Under the pieces are notes generated by a model, which saw nothing but the letters and a program-made list of their open reading frames with translations, was not told where the DNA came from and searched no databases. A program made the translations under genes and the position numbers. From NCBI GenBank assembly GCA_030614305.1, contig JAUWKH010000023.1, forward strand, positions 1-11,229: a stretch of 11,229 bases of DNA, given 5' to 3'. Shown here piece by piece: positions 1 through 8,302 of this stretch (positions within the stretch are counted from its first letter, which is position 1; the number at the start of each line of letters is the position of its first letter). This stretch comes from Bacteroidota bacterium. GTDB taxonomy: Bacteria > Bacteroidota > Bacteroidia > Bacteroidales > JADFUO01.

Positions 1-2268
1 ATTTCCAGTATGTATGGTATATCGGTAGGAGAATTAATTGATTTAAATAATCTCCCGGGAAATTCAGTTGATATCGGACAGGTACTTATTATCAGCAAAG
101 GTGGCTCAATAAAAAATCAATATCATACTGTTTTACCGAGCGAAACACTATTCTCAATTTCTAAAAAATACGGCGTTAGCCTGAATGATTTAAGGCGGTT
201 AAATAATTTAAATACAAATTCATCATTACCTGTTGGAATGAGTCTTATTATTAGCCAGACAGGTAAATATAATAAAAATAATAATACTGAAAAAGAATAT
301 TCAAAATCACTGTCTCCCGATATAGAACTCTTTGAAGCTAAAAAAGAAATTGCTACTTCTTCAGAAAGAATCATGTTTAGTAAAGATCCAATAGTGCCTC
401 CGGGAATTAATATAAGTGATTATAACCAAACAGTTAATAATTTTACAGCTTATTATAATTCAAGTGATTCGAACTTTATATACGAATTGCTTCATTATGT
501 TCATAAAAATTATAGTCTCCAGGAGATCAAAGCTAATTGCAGGGTTGAAAGAATAAGTAATTCCGACTTTATAAAAATTACGTTTCAATCTGATGATCCG
601 GGAATTTGTCAACAAACACTTAAAATTCTAACAGATGTTTTTATTATTAATTATAAGCAGTTAAGAATCAATCAAACAAGTGCTGTTGTAGAATATTTTA
701 AGAAGCAGGTTGATTCGGCTAATGCTCGTTTACAAAAAGCAGAAGACAGACTTCTTAGATTCAATCAAAAAAATAACATTATTAATTACTACGAACAGAG
801 TAAATATATTGCTGCCCAAAAAGAAGACCTTGACCTATACTATCAGAATGAACAAATAAGATTAGCAGCATCAGCAGCAGCATTAAAAGAACTTAGAACA
901 AAACTTACTGCTAAGGACAGCATTTATCTGAAAAGCGATGAGATTACAAAGAATATGAAAAAACTATCTGAAATCTCAGAAAAGATAGCTATAAATGAAA
1001 TATCAAATGAATATGATCCTTATATAGGAGATAATCTCGATAGACTAAAAGACCAGCAAAAACATATCAAGAACAAAATTAAACTTTATGTTGATCAACT
1101 TTACTTATACACTCATTCAAATGAAGGAATACCAATAAAAGATATTCTGGTAGAATGGCTGGAAAATTCCATAACTTACGAAGAAGCAAAAGCAAGCCTT
1201 AAAGTATTAAGCCGCAGGAAATTGGATTTCTTGAAAGTTTATCAAATATTTGCACCATTAGGTGCTATGTTAAAACGTATTGAACGCGAAATAAGTGTTG
1301 CCGAACAATCATTCCTCGAATTGCTTCACAGCCTTAATCAAGCTAAGATGAAACAACAAAATCTTGAAATGGCTACAAATGTTAAAATGGTTGATGAGCC
1401 CTTTTTCCCAATTCAGGCAAATCCTTCAAAAGCCAAATATCTTATTTTAATTGGTGCAGTTATAGGTTTTGTAATCGTTGCATTTATAATTTTAATGTTA
1501 GAATATTTTGATTCTACAATTAAAAACCCTGCACATGCAGTTAAACTAATTAAACTTAAACTTGCAGGAGTTTACCCCAGAATTATTCCTAATTCACAAT
1601 CAGTTGATTATAATTATATTGGAAACAGGCTTATTGAAATATTAGCGCAAAACCTCAAGCTATTTATTAATCATAGCTCTGTATATTCATTTGAAAAACC
1701 ATATCTCATATTAATTTTCAGTACGAAAAACAATACAGGTAAAACATTAATTGCTAATCAATTGATAAAAAAACTAAGATCATTTGGCGAAAAAGTTTTA
1801 TACTTAAACTATTCTCTTGAAAAAGATCAAACTGTAGATGAAGATTTTAATTACGCAATAACTTATAATATTGATAACAGATTTGTAGAAATTAAAAATA
1901 TTCAAGAACTACTTATAAGTAAATACATAAGAAAAGATAACTATAAATATGATTATATCTTTCTTGAAATACCTTCAATAATATTAAACTCATATCCGCT
2001 TGAACTTATTAATTCGGTTGATGTTGCTTTGTTAGTTGTAAAAGCTACTGATCATTGGAAAAATGCTGATATAGCAGCCTTGAATACCATTATAGAAGTT
2101 GCCAGAGAAAAACCACTACTTGTATTAAATGATGTTGAATTATTTGCCCTTGAAGATATAATTGACGAAATTCCAATACAAAAACGTAAATCCCTCAGAA
2201 GAAAAATCAAAAAAATCGTAACCTATCCTTTCAAATTACGAATACGTTTTAGAGTAGATAAAAGATAA
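1..2268 (+). CDS. LysM-containing polysaccharide co-polymerase (Wzz/GumC type) with degenerate BY-kinase-like domain, 5' partial
   Basis: The reading frame is open from base 1, and the first codons (I-S-S before the Met at 10) complete a LysM repeat, so the true start lies upstream. Counting from that Met: LysM 1 is partial (to about residue 29); LysM 2 covers about 38-82; a Wzz-like extracytoplasmic region with long coiled-coil helices covers about 140-455; a Pro-containing segment (DEPFFPIQANP, 462-471) leads into a membrane helix at about 477-497; a cytoplasmic P-loop domain covers about 560-710. The family sets chain length and helps export in Wzx/Wzy systems, spanning the inner membrane. 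The P-loop is recognisable (STKNNTGKT, 571-579), but the Walker A' Asp is replaced (VLYLNYS, 596-602), Walker B has Glu for Asp (YIFLEIPS, 649-656), and there is no C-terminal Tyr cluster, so kinase activity is doubtful. The first membrane helix is presumably upstream. The flippase gene follows after 5 nt, which suggests cotranscription. The family is clear; the role of the LysM domains is inferred. Confidence 0.9.
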   Translation: MSSMYGISVGELIDLNNLPGNSVDIGQVLIISKGGSIKNQYHTVLPSETLFSISKKYGVSLNDLRRLNNLNTNSSLPVGMSLIISQTGKYNKNNNTEKEYSKSLSPDIELFEAKKEIATSSERIMFSKDPIVPPGINISDYNQTVNNFTAYYNSSDSNFIYELLHYVHKNYSLQEIKANCRVERISNSDFIKITFQSDDPGICQQTLKILTDVFIINYKQLRINQTSAVVEYFKKQVDSANARLQKAEDRLLRFNQKNNIINYYEQSKYIAAQKEDLDLYYQNEQIRLAASAAALKELRTKLTAKDSIYLKSDEITKNMKKLSEISEKIAINEISNEYDPYIGDNLDRLKDQQKHIKNKIKLYVDQLYLYTHSNEGIPIKDILVEWLENSITYEEAKASLKVLSRRKLDFLKVYQIFAPLGAMLKRIEREISVAEQSFLELLHSLNQAKMKQQNLEMATNVKMVDEPFFPIQANPSKAKYLILIGAVIGFVIVAFIILMLEYFDSTIKNPAHAVKLIKLKLAGVYPRIIPNSQSVDYNYIGNRLIEILAQNLKLFINHSSVYSFEKPYLILIFSTKNNTGKTLIANQLIKKLRSFGEKVLYLNYSLEKDQTVDEDFNYAITYNIDNRFVEIKNIQELLISKYIRKDNYKYDYIFLEIPSIILNSYPLELINSVDVALLVVKATDHWKNADIAALNTIIEVAREKPLLVLNDVELFALEDIIDEIPIQKRKSLRRKIKKIVTYPFKLRIRFRVDKR

Positions 2269-2273
2269 ACAAA

Positions 2274-3728
2274 GTGAAAGCTTTAATAACCAATATTTCA
2301 AAAAACAAGAATTTCCTTTCTCTTGCAAGCAACATGGTTGTGGCTGTTTTTGGTTTTTTAAGCATTATAATATTAGCCCGAACACTTACTCCAAATTACC
2401 TTGGTGAATGGGTATTATATATTACAGCCGGAAATTTTTTTGAAATGCTTCGGTTTGGAATAACAAGGACTGCAATTATCCGCTTCCTTTCAGGTTCTAA
2501 AGGCGAAGAAAGAGAAAAATTGATAGGCTCTAACTGGATGATAGGTCTTATTTCCACAATAATTATTTCAGTATTTTTATGGACAATCAATATTATTTTT
2601 CCACAGTCTATAAATGATTCCGGATTTTCATTGTTTTTTATATGGTATCCAATCCTGGCTTTTATAAACCTGCCTTTTAACAATGCTGTCTCAATTTTAC
2701 ATGCAGAACAACGATTTGATAAAATATTATTAATAAGAGTTATTAATGTTGGTGGTTTTGTTTTGTTTCTTGTTTTTAATATTTTTATATTTAAATGGGG
2801 AGTTCTTGAGATTCTTTATGCACACTTAGTTGTAAATTTATTAACATCAATAGTTTGCCTGCTGTATAAATGGGATGGTATTAAGCACTTTTTTAAAGCA
2901 AATAAAAAAACAAATAAAATTATTCTGGATTTTGGGAAATATACTACAGGAACACTTATAGGAAGCAATCTTTTAAAAAGCTCAGATACTTTTCTATTAG
3001 GTTTAAGTCCTTTTCTGGGAACAGCAGGAGTTGCCTTTTACAGTATCCCCTTAAAATTGACCGAGATACTTGAAATCCCCTTAAGAAGTTATGTGGCAAC
3101 AGCTTTTCCACGTATGTCAAAAGCAAGTATTGATAATAATAAAAAATTGGTAAAAAAAATATTTTATTCATATTCAGGTGGTTTAACATTTCTTTTGCTG
3201 CCTATCATTATTATAGGATTAATATTTGCAGAAGAATTTGTTTTAATTTTGGGAGGACCGGAATATATTGATACTGCTAATATTTTCAGAATATTTTGTA
3301 TTTACGGCTTATTTATACCTATTGATAAATTCACAGGCGTTACATTAGATAGTATTAACAAACCCAAACGAAATTTTTATAAGGTTATATATATGGCTTC
3401 AGCCAATATTATAGGTGATATTGTTGCAATTTTTATGATGTCAAAATTTTTATTTGTATTTGCTGTAGTTTCCCTTCTTTTCTATTCGAATCTTGGATTA
3501 AATATTATTCCGTATACCGGATACCAGTTCTCATTTATCACTACACTTGAACTTGTTGCATTTGTTACAATTTTGTTTACAATAATTGGTATTATTGTTG
3601 GATTACATTATTTAAACGAAGAAATCAAACTAAATTATAAATTTGTATTTACTGAAGGCTGGAGTTTCTTTAAGTCAATTATTAAAGATATTTCCGGTAA
3701 TATTATTGTAAAACAAAAAAAATTGTAA
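2274..3728 (+). CDS. Wzx-type oligosaccharide flippase (MOP/MATE superfamily)
   Basis: A 484-residue, almost wholly hydrophobic protein, the usual size of a Wzx flippase, with about 12-14 predicted membrane helices. The N-terminus is typical of the family: a helix running into ILARTLTPNYLGEWVL (about residues 34-49), then a helix with F-G-I-T-R-T-A-I-I-R. The expected role is to turn undecaprenyl-diphosphate-linked repeat units from the cytoplasmic to the periplasmic face of the inner membrane. The start is GTG at 2274, 5 nt after the stop of the co-polymerase gene. The next in-frame Met (about residue 20) would cut into the first helix, so GTG is preferred, although no good Shine-Dalgarno is visible (only AAACAAA). 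It sits between the co-polymerase and the polymerase/ligase in one likely operon. The substrate cannot be told from the sequence. Confidence 0.9.
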   Translation: MKALITNISKNKNFLSLASNMVVAVFGFLSIIILARTLTPNYLGEWVLYITAGNFFEMLRFGITRTAIIRFLSGSKGEEREKLIGSNWMIGLISTIIISVFLWTINIIFPQSINDSGFSLFFIWYPILAFINLPFNNAVSILHAEQRFDKILLIRVINVGGFVLFLVFNIFIFKWGVLEILYAHLVVNLLTSIVCLLYKWDGIKHFFKANKKTNKIILDFGKYTTGTLIGSNLLKSSDTFLLGLSPFLGTAGVAFYSIPLKLTEILEIPLRSYVATAFPRMSKASIDNNKKLVKKIFYSYSGGLTFLLLPIIIIGLIFAEEFVLILGGPEYIDTANIFRIFCIYGLFIPIDKFTGVTLDSINKPKRNFYKVIYMASANIIGDIVAIFMMSKFLFVFAVVSLLFYSNLGLNIIPYTGYQFSFITTLELVAFVTILFTIIGIIVGLHYLNEEIKLNYKFVFTEGWSFFKSIIKDISGNIIVKQKKL

Positions 3729-3754
3729 TTTTATGACAAATTCAGCAATCATTA

Positions 3755-5227
3755 ATGCCAAAAGAATTAAAAAAATATATAGGTTCGGATAAACTAAATA
3801 GCCCGTTTATTATAGCAGGCTTATTAATTTTCGCTGTTATTATTGGAATAATTATATCTAATAGTGGTATTAGGATTGCAATTGTTATACTAATGCTACC
3901 TCCTTTCTTAATCTATATGAACCGCCTGTTTGTATACCCTCCTGTTGGATTATATACTGTATTGTTTCTTGGATTTACTATTATTGGTTTTATGCGTTAT
4001 ATTACTAATGTTCCCTTAGGCTTAACTATTGATATTTTTTTAGTATTAACTTATATTGCATTATTTTTTAAATATTTTTATAAAAAATTAGATTTAAAAC
4101 CCGCTAAAAACGATTTAACATTTTTAATGTTGATTTGGTTTTTATATTCTGTTTTTGAATTTTTTAATCCTGAAGCATTAAGCAGAACCGCATGGTTTTA
4201 TGCAATGCGTGGTATGAGTTTATATCCGTTGCTTGTAATACCTCTTGCATTTTTATTGTTTAATAAAGTTAAGTTTTTTTATATATTCCTGTATATCTGG
4301 GGTACAATGTCAATACTTGCTACAATTAAAGGTTGGATGCAGTTGGATATCGGACCAGACTATGCTGAACAACGATGGCTTGATCAGGTAGGTGCTATTA
4401 CGCATATTCTTTTTGGAGAACTAAGGGTGTTTTCATTCTATAGTGATGCCGGGCAGTTTGGTGCTGCGCAGGGTGCTGCCAGCGTAGTTGGAATAATTTG
4501 TGCAATTAATTCCAAAAAATTTGGTGAAAAAATATTTTTCTGGATAATGGGAATAACAGGATTTTACGGAATGATGATATCAGGTACGAGAGGGGCCATA
4601 ATAGTCCCACTGATAGGATTTTTTGTGTATATTATTCATAGAAAAAACCTCAGGGTAATTATTATTGGCTCATTATTGCTTCTCGCTACTTATGCATTTT
4701 TTAAATATACTTTTATTGGACAGAATGTTTCCCAAATAAGAAGAATGAGAACCGCCTTTCACCCTGATTCGGATGCTTCACTTCAGGTTCGTTTGGAAAA
4801 CCGTAGAATTTTACAAACATACCTTTTAACAAGACCTTTAGGGGGGGGGATCGGTAGTGCAGGTGAATGGGGAAAACGCTTTTCTCCTCAAGGATTTCTT
4901 TCTAATGTTGCAACTGATAGCTGGTACGTGCAAATCTGGGCAGAACAGGGAATAATCGGATTAACTTTACATTTGTTTATTCTGGCATACATTGTTGCAA
5001 AAGGATCGTATTTGATAATGTTTAAAATAAGAAATACCGAATTACGATGGAAGATGAGTGCAGTATTGGCAGGCTTCTGTGGAATTATGGGTTCAAGTTA
5101 TGGTAATGGTGTTTTAGGTCAGATGCCGACCGGAATTATAACATATTTAACATGGGCCTTTCTTTTTATGTCTCCTCAATTTGATGATGAATTAATGGGA
5201 ACTACTGAACCCAAACTTCTTAAGTAA
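3755..5227 (+). CDS. O-antigen polymerase/ligase family membrane protein (Wzy/WaaL-like)
   Basis: A 490-residue polytopic membrane protein of the O-antigen ligase (Wzy_C) family. Diagnostic features are S-G-T-R-G-A (276-281) at the start of a membrane helix, a large periplasmic loop (about 318-395) with several Arg residues, the conserved segment R-P-L-G-G-G-I-G-S-A-G (360-370), then A-T-D-S-W-Y-V-Q-I-W-A-E-Q-G-I-I-G-L (386-403), the usual loop end before a helix. Family members polymerise lipid-linked repeat units (Wzy) or ligate glycan to an acceptor (WaaL). Position after a co-polymerase and a flippase favours Wzy, but sequence alone does not separate the two. The ATG at 3755 follows the flippase stop by 26 nt. 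An ATG at 3733 is in another frame and soon meets a stop. Codons 363-365 are an uninterrupted run of nine G, so the gene could be switched by slippage. It ends 6 nt from the convergent carbamoyltransferase gene. Confidence 0.88.
   Translation: MPKELKKYIGSDKLNSPFIIAGLLIFAVIIGIIISNSGIRIAIVILMLPPFLIYMNRLFVYPPVGLYTVLFLGFTIIGFMRYITNVPLGLTIDIFLVLTYIALFFKYFYKKLDLKPAKNDLTFLMLIWFLYSVFEFFNPEALSRTAWFYAMRGMSLYPLLVIPLAFLLFNKVKFFYIFLYIWGTMSILATIKGWMQLDIGPDYAEQRWLDQVGAITHILFGELRVFSFYSDAGQFGAAQGAASVVGIICAINSKKFGEKIFFWIMGITGFYGMMISGTRGAIIVPLIGFFVYIIHRKNLRVIIIGSLLLLATYAFFKYTFIGQNVSQIRRMRTAFHPDSDASLQVRLENRRILQTYLLTRPLGGGIGSAGEWGKRFSPQGFLSNVATDSWYVQIWAEQGIIGLTLHLFILAYIVAKGSYLIMFKIRNTELRWKMSAVLAGFCGIMGSSYGNGVLGQMPTGIITYLTWAFLFMSPQFDDELMGTTEPKLLK
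4841..4849 (+). repeat. Nine-G homopolymer tract inside the polymerase/ligase gene
   Basis: Nine consecutive G bases code for Gly363-365 in the conserved loop motif of the O-antigen polymerase/ligase. Such a run is unexpected in DNA this AT-rich, since glycine could be coded by GGA or GGT as elsewhere in the gene. A gain or loss of one G would shift the frame and remove the last quarter of the protein. Poly-G tracts are known slippage sites for phase variation in surface-glycan genes of other bacteria; switching here is only inferred. Confidence 0.6.
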
Positions 5228-5233
5228 TGGTTT

Positions 5234-7093
5234 TTAATCCAACTTAAACTCTTCCTTCCAATCGGAATCTCCTTTTAATTTTTCCTGTTCTTTTTTGTCA
5301 AACAGATAATTACCCAAAACAAGATAATCCATTTCAGTACGCATAAAACATCTGTATGCATCCTCGGGAGTGCAAACAATAGGTTCGCCACGAACATTAA
5401 AACTTGTATTTACAATTACTCCGTAACCTGTTTGGTTTTTAAATTCATTAATGAGTTTCCAGTATCGCGGATTAGTATTTTTATTAACACTTTGTATCCG
5501 TGCAGAATAGTCAATGTGAGTAATTGCAGGCACATCCGACCTTAAATGATATAATCTTTTATAAAGTTCCATATCGTTATATCCTTCAGGAACAGGATTT
5601 CTTCTGTCTTCTTTAACAGGAATGACCAAAAGCATATATGGAGAAGTATTATTTAAAACAAAATATTTACTGATGTCTTCTTCCAAAACCGTTGGAGCAA
5701 AAGGCCGGAATCCTTCCCTGTATTTGATTTTGAGGTTCATTTTTTTCTGCATTTCAGGGTTGCGTGCATCACCGAGAATACTTCTGTTTCCAAGTGCTCT
5801 CGGACCGTATTCCATCCTGCCCTGAAACCAACCTACAACATTTCCTTCTGAAATTTTTTCTGCAACAATTTTTATTAATTCATCAAAACTGTCATAATGT
5901 TTATATTTTGTTTTGTATTTTCTTGCAAGGTTAAAGATTTGCTTATCAGTAAATTCAGGTCCTAAATAAGCACCTTTCATTGCATCAGGCTTATTATTTA
6001 CTATTCTTTTTTTGCCTTTCCAGATATACCATGCAGCATACGCAGCTCCTAATGCACCGCCCGCGTCTCCTGCTGCGGGTTGTATCCAGATATCATCAAA
6101 TAAACCTGATGATAATAATTTGCCGTTTGCCACACTGTTTAATGCTACTCCACCTGCCATTGTCAGATATTTACTATTAGTTAATTCCTTTGCGGTTTTT
6201 GCTAATTTTAAAACAATATCTTCGGTTACCTGTTGTATGGCTAATGCCATATTCATATATTCCTGTGTAATTTCCGATTCTCCTTTTCTTGGAGGAATAC
6301 CAAAAAGCTTTTCCCATTTTTTATTGTTGGTCATTCTTAAACCTGTGGCATAATTGAAATATTTCATATTTAAAAGCAATGAACCATCATCCCTGACATC
6401 AACGAGTTTGGTAAGGATTTTTTCTATAAAACCTTTTGTTTGAGAAGATTCGGAATTGCCGTAAGGAGCAAGTCCCATAAGTTTGTATTCACCGCTGTTT
6501 ACCCTGAAACCCGTATAATAAGTAAATGCCGAATAAAGTAAACCAACGGAATGTGGAAAGTGCAATTCTCTTAACATTTCAATTTTGTTACCTTTTCCAT
6601 GCCCGATAGTTGTAGTTGCCCACTCTCCTACTCCATCAATAGTTAAAATTGCCGCTTCTTCAAAAGGCGATGGAAAAAAAGCACTTGCAGCATGTGATAA
6701 ATGATGTTCGGGAAAAAGTATGGGAATTTTTCCTTTCCCTAATTTTGCAAGTTCTTCATTTAACATTTTTTTCATAAAAAGCTTCTCCTTGATCCAGACC
6801 GGGATGGCAGAAAGAAAACTTGTTAATCCTTTTGGTGCAAAGGCATGATAGGTTTCCAAAAGTCTTTCAAATTTCAGATAAGGTTTATCGTAAAATACAA
6901 CGGCTGTCAGATCTTTATATTCAACACCGGCTTCTTCAAGTACATATTTAGCAGCATTTATTGGAAATGAAAAATCGTGCTTTTTTCTTGTAAACCTTTC
7001 TTCATGTGCAGCTGCAATGATTTCTCCATCAATAAGAATTGCAGCAGCACTATCGTGATAATAAGCTGAGATTCCTAAAATTGTTTCAGACAT
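5234..7093 (-). CDS. O-carbamoyltransferase, NodU/CmcH family
   Basis: A 619-residue cytoplasmic enzyme of normal length for this family, which moves a carbamoyl group from carbamoyl phosphate, via a carbamoyl-adenylate, to a hydroxyl group. The N-terminal Kae1-like domain opens with I-L-G-I-S-A-Y-Y-H-D-S-A-A (5-17) and E-E-R-F-T-R-K-K-H (31-39). It has the metal-binding H130-H-L-S-H134 motif, the nucleotide-site segments T-I-D-G-V-G-E (151-157) and A-G-G-V-A-L-N-S (313-320), and Q-P-A-A-G-D-A-G-G-A (338-347). The carbamoyl-phosphate segment G-R-M-E-Y-G-P-R-A-L-G-N-R-S (425-438) leads into the C-terminal domain (R-P-F-A-P-T-V-L, 463-470; V-N-T-S-F-N-V-R-G-E-P, 561-571). All key residues appear intact. 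It is last in the minus-strand cassette, 12 nt after the DUF5989 copy A stop. In this locus the acceptor is most likely a sugar of the surface polysaccharide, or its lipid-linked precursor; that is inference. Confidence 0.95.
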   Translation of the reverse strand: MSETILGISAYYHDSAAAILIDGEIIAAAHEERFTRKKHDFSFPINAAKYVLEEAGVEYKDLTAVVFYDKPYLKFERLLETYHAFAPKGLTSFLSAIPVWIKEKLFMKKMLNEELAKLGKGKIPILFPEHHLSHAASAFFPSPFEEAAILTIDGVGEWATTTIGHGKGNKIEMLRELHFPHSVGLLYSAFTYYTGFRVNSGEYKLMGLAPYGNSESSQTKGFIEKILTKLVDVRDDGSLLLNMKYFNYATGLRMTNNKKWEKLFGIPPRKGESEITQEYMNMALAIQQVTEDIVLKLAKTAKELTNSKYLTMAGGVALNSVANGKLLSSGLFDDIWIQPAAGDAGGALGAAYAAWYIWKGKKRIVNNKPDAMKGAYLGPEFTDKQIFNLARKYKTKYKHYDSFDELIKIVAEKISEGNVVGWFQGRMEYGPRALGNRSILGDARNPEMQKKMNLKIKYREGFRPFAPTVLEEDISKYFVLNNTSPYMLLVIPVKEDRRNPVPEGYNDMELYKRLYHLRSDVPAITHIDYSARIQSVNKNTNPRYWKLINEFKNQTGYGVIVNTSFNVRGEPIVCTPEDAYRCFMRTEMDYLVLGNYLFDKKEQEKLKGDSDWKEEFKLD

Positions 7094-7102
7094 AATTATA
7101 TG

Positions 7103-7274
7103 TATTTAAAATAATGTATAAATAAATGGAGCTATTGCCGAACCACTTGTTAAAACTATTAGTACACCTATAAACAGAAGAACAATAATAAGCGGGAGCA
7201 GCCAGAACTTTTTCCTGACTTTTAAAAAATTCCATAAATCTTTTAAAAATTCCATATTTATAAATTTAATTATT
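7103..7274 (-). repeat. Direct repeat, DUF5989 copy A with leader
   Basis: One arm of a direct repeat with 8303-8475. The coding part is 116/150 identical by hand alignment without gaps, with the first 24 bases identical. Similarity continues about 20 bp upstream of the start (a shared 14-bp AATAATTAAATTTA on the coding strand) and ends about 3 bp after the stop. The copies therefore arose by duplication, or by arrival of a second related copy, of gene plus leader. Confidence 0.75.
7106..7255 (-). CDS. DUF5989 (SxtK-like) small membrane protein, copy A
   Basis: A 49-residue protein with an amphipathic, lysine-rich N-terminus (M-E-F-L-K-D-L-W-N-F-L-K), one hydrophobic helix (about 17-35, starting F-W-L-L-P) and a conserved tail T-S-G-S-A-I-A-P-F-I-Y-T-L-F. 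This matches my recollection of the DUF5989 family, tiny proteins found beside O-carbamoyltransferases; function is unknown. It is shorter than usual gene-calling limits. It is real because a second copy 1200 bp away (8306-8455) shares 40 of 49 residues while many differences are synonymous. The start ATG follows an A/T-rich leader with no Shine-Dalgarno; the stop is 12 nt before the carbamoyltransferase start, so the two are probably translated from one mRNA. A role as membrane partner or anchor for the carbamoyltransferase is a guess from context. Confidence 0.88.
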   Translation of the reverse strand: MEFLKDLWNFLKVRKKFWLLPLIIVLLFIGVLIVLTSGSAIAPFIYTLF

Positions 7275-7310
7275 AGTCTGATTTAATAAGTGAAATTTCA
7301 ATAATTTATT

Positions 7311-8297
7311 TTAGTGTATAAGCTCCCATTCTAATAGTTTCTTATAAAGAACATTTGCAAATATATAATTTGCTTTAGCATTAGAATGAACATCTTCTTG
7401 GCTTATCCATAAACTTTCTGGCTTATAGTCTTGCAAATAATCAAGAAGATCAATAAATCTTACATTTTTTTCTGTTGCAATATTTTCAATATATTTTGTA
7501 GAGATATTTAATGGATATTCCTTTATCTCATGTAATTCCGGAATGTTTACAATTATTAGATCGATGTGTTCTTGTTTGCAAATATTTATTAGTTCATACA
7601 GGCTTTCTTTATTTTGAGTTAATGCATCTATGTTTTCATTAGAATATAGTTTTTTATAATAATTTTTCCAATTATTATGTTCATTCGCTAAAACATTAAT
7701 TTTTTGAATCTTATCAAAAAGAAAAGCAAATAAATATGAATTTTTGATAAATGAGGATTCTAATCGTGATACTTTGGGTATTGGCTCCACATCATTTACA
7801 AAAAACATTAAAATAACAATGTTTGGTTTTAATTCTAAACCTTTGAGCTTGAATAGCTCAACTTCCATAATAGAATTATAATTTCCAATTCCTGTATTTA
7901 TTACTTCATAATTGATTTTTGAGTGGTTTAACTTTTTTTCTAATACTTCTGAACAAATACTATCAAAAGGAACGCCCCATCCTAATGTAAATGAATCTCC
8001 AATAAAAAGTATTCTGTCAATTGAATCATTTTTTTCTATTGATATTTCACTATCTCTAAATCCAAAAGAATTTGTTGTTATATCTACATCATAATAATTT
8101 CCTGATGAATTACTGTAATGATGAAAAGGCAATTTTGTTTTTGATAATGGTTTTTTAAGTTCTACAGCATATCGCCACATTTCGAGATTGTAATTTTTAA
8201 AATTATCATAAAAAATGCGTAAAAATACTTCACATAGGATGCCTGCAATAAAAATTGAAATAAGAATTACTAAAAATTTCTTAAAAATATTTTTCAT
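7311..8297 (-). CDS. SGNH/GDSL-type hydrolase (or acyltransferase) B, membrane anchored
   Basis: A 328-residue protein with an N-terminal membrane helix (about 6-28, ending A-G-I-L-C-E-V-F-L-R-I-F), so the catalytic domain should face the periplasm. SGNH blocks: I, F-I-G-D-S-F-T-L-G-W-G (98-108, nucleophile Ser102); II, N-T-G-I-G-N-Y (134-140); III, F-F-V-N-D (165-169); V, E-D-V-H-S-N-A (301-307, with Asp302 and His304). The frame is open back to an ATG at 8435, but the 46 extra residues lie over the DUF5989 copy B gene in another frame and look like no signal or domain, so the ATG at 8297, 8 nt after the DUF5989 stop, is the likely start. Family members remove or transfer acyl groups on sugars; the substrate is unknown. 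It sits between two DUF5989 copies and seems AT-richer than the carbamoyltransferase gene, consistent with a later insertion. Confidence 0.85.
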   Translation of the reverse strand: MKNIFKKFLVILISIFIAGILCEVFLRIFYDNFKNYNLEMWRYAVELKKPLSKTKLPFHHYSNSSGNYYDVDITTNSFGFRDSEISIEKNDSIDRILFIGDSFTLGWGVPFDSICSEVLEKKLNHSKINYEVINTGIGNYNSIMEVELFKLKGLELKPNIVILMFFVNDVEPIPKVSRLESSFIKNSYLFAFLFDKIQKINVLANEHNNWKNYYKKLYSNENIDALTQNKESLYELINICKQEHIDLIIVNIPELHEIKEYPLNISTKYIENIATEKNVRFIDLLDYLQDYKPESLWISQEDVHSNAKANYIFANVLYKKLLEWELIH

Positions 8298-8302
8298 TTT
8301 AT

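Noticed and set aside
2396..2683. 95-codon - strand open frame
   Set aside because: Antisense to the flippase, no recognisable domain, no promoter or leader; a shadow of a hydrophobic coding region.
3733..3792. Alternative ATG at 3733 just upstream of the polymerase/ligase gene
   Set aside because: It is in a different frame and reaches a stop after about 19 codons; nothing suggests that it is translated.
6012..6353. 113-codon + strand open frame
   Set aside because: It lies antisense within the well-conserved carbamoyltransferase gene and its translation resembles no protein family; a shadow frame.
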